From assembly GCA_947624665.1 (NCBI GenBank), contig CANQLK010000087.1:1-7061 (forward strand): a DNA stretch of 7,061 nucleotides. The letters are read 5' to 3'. The notes under the pieces are model-generated. The model had not been told where the DNA came from and did no database searches. It saw nothing but the letters and a program-made list of their open reading frames with translations. Each line of letters starts with the position of its first letter. Position 1 is the first letter of the stretch. The position numbers and the translations under genes are program-made. Positions 6,780-7,061 of the stretch are shown piece after piece. This DNA comes from Candidatus Gastranaerophilales bacterium. GTDB taxonomy: Bacteria > Cyanobacteriota > Vampirovibrionia > Gastranaerophilales > Gastranaerophilaceae.

Positions 6780-7035
6780 TTATGCATATAAAGTTTTATT
6801 AGAATCATCAGATTTATCTTTTGGTTTGAATTTCTTTAATATCATATAAGATAACTTTCCTGCTATGGATGATTTAGGTTTGGAAGCGCTTGTAAGCTGG
6901 ATTTCTTCTCTGTTTTCTTCAACAGGAGCTTCTTCTGCGACGACTTCTGCCTGAGCAACTTCGGTTTGAGGAGCGGCTTCGGTTTGAGGAGCAGCTTCCG
7001 TTTGAGGAGCGGCTTCGGTTTGAGGAGCAGCTTCC
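6780..7035 (-). CDS. 3' end of a gene encoding an EAAPQT-repeat protein (5' end lost)
   Basis: Only the C-terminal part of this minus-strand gene is visible, about 85 codons ending at TAA 6780-6782. No start codon is available in the readable part. The protein begins with repeated EAAPQT hexapeptides, passes through an acidic Glu/Val/Ala stretch (EVVAEEAPVEE), then a tail with KSSIAGKLSYMILKKFKPK, which could be a short basic amphipathic helix, and ends NKTLYA. Pro/Ala/Glu repeats of this type usually form an extended linker or spacer, so the functional domain, if any, is upstream and outside the window. I cannot name the family. Reading further into the gene, the frame meets TGA at 7047-7049 inside the inverted segment at the window edge. 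The coding sequence is therefore trusted only up to about 7035. The strong terminator at 6722-6758 lies just downstream. Confidence 0.7.
6960..7031. repeat. Four tandem 18-bp repeats encoding EAAPQT
   Basis: Four units of 18 bases start at 6960, 6978, 6996 and 7014. On the plus strand they read TTCSGTTTGAGGAGCRGC. They differ at only two positions: one C/G, and a G/A that alternates GGC, AGC, GGC, AGC. The alternation suggests growth by duplication of a 36-base double unit. The unit is a multiple of three, so copy-number change keeps the frame. Confidence 0.9.
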
Positions 7036-7061
7036 GAAGCCGCTCCTCAAACGGAAGCTGC
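6991..7061. repeat. Perfect 28-bp inverted repeat at the window end (fold-back)
   Basis: Bases 7034-7061 are the exact reverse complement of 6991-7018, with 15 bases between. The 18-bp repeat array thus turns round on itself near 7032-7036, and the junction shares CCG. The inverted arm introduces TGA in the frame of the repeat protein. This may be an assembly fold-back at a contig end, or a real inversion in a repeat array. Confidence 0.9.

Noticed and set aside
6960..7061. CRISPR-like array from the repeats
   Set aside because: The 18-base units are directly adjacent with no spacers and lie in frame in a coding sequence, so they are protein repeats.

Overview
This is an AT-rich stretch of bacterial DNA with dense coding and a standard stop-codon pattern. 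The best lineage guess is an uncultured gut bacterium of the Gastranaerophilales (Vampirovibrionia, formerly Melainabacteria). That guess rests on the low G+C and on the short PSFTA segment near the N terminus of the last plus-strand protein, a type of segment I associate with proteins of that group. It is an inference from memory and was not searched.

Layout. Positions 1-953 (+) hold the 3' part of an unrecognised, probably helical protein whose frame is open to the left edge. Its stop lies one base from the stop of a convergent minus-strand gene. Positions 955-4012 (-) hold three consecutive radical SAM genes, transcribed in the order 2999-4012, 1977-2981, 955-1977. The first pair is 17 bases apart, and the downstream gene starts with TTG behind an AGGAG ribosome binding site. 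The second pair overlaps by one base (TAATG). A 101-base divergent control region (4013-4113) separates this operon from a fourth radical SAM paralogue at 4114-5079 (+), which starts with GTG. A 95-base gap leads to 5175-6521 (+), a 448-residue protein with a papain/C39-like Cys-His-Asn pattern. Positions 6522-6779 are noncoding and carry two intrinsic terminators. From 6780 to the right edge runs the 3' end of a minus-strand gene encoding EAAPQT repeats. The last 28 bases of the window are a perfect inverted copy of repeat sequence lying 15 bases earlier, and this puts a stop in the reading frame. It looks like an assembly fold-back or a true inversion.

How the genes may work together. The four radical SAM proteins are clearly one family. 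Each has an N-terminal cysteine set (C-x16/17-C ... C-x2-C) that resembles a SPASM/twitch auxiliary iron-sulphur site, placed before the CX3CX2C radical SAM core rather than after it. Three have a canonical GGGEPT motif. The middle operon gene has replaced it with ECGDAC. Several related radical SAM enzymes beside a cysteine-peptidase-like protein recall peptide-modification loci, but I found no small precursor peptide. The substrate is unknown and the functional link is speculative.
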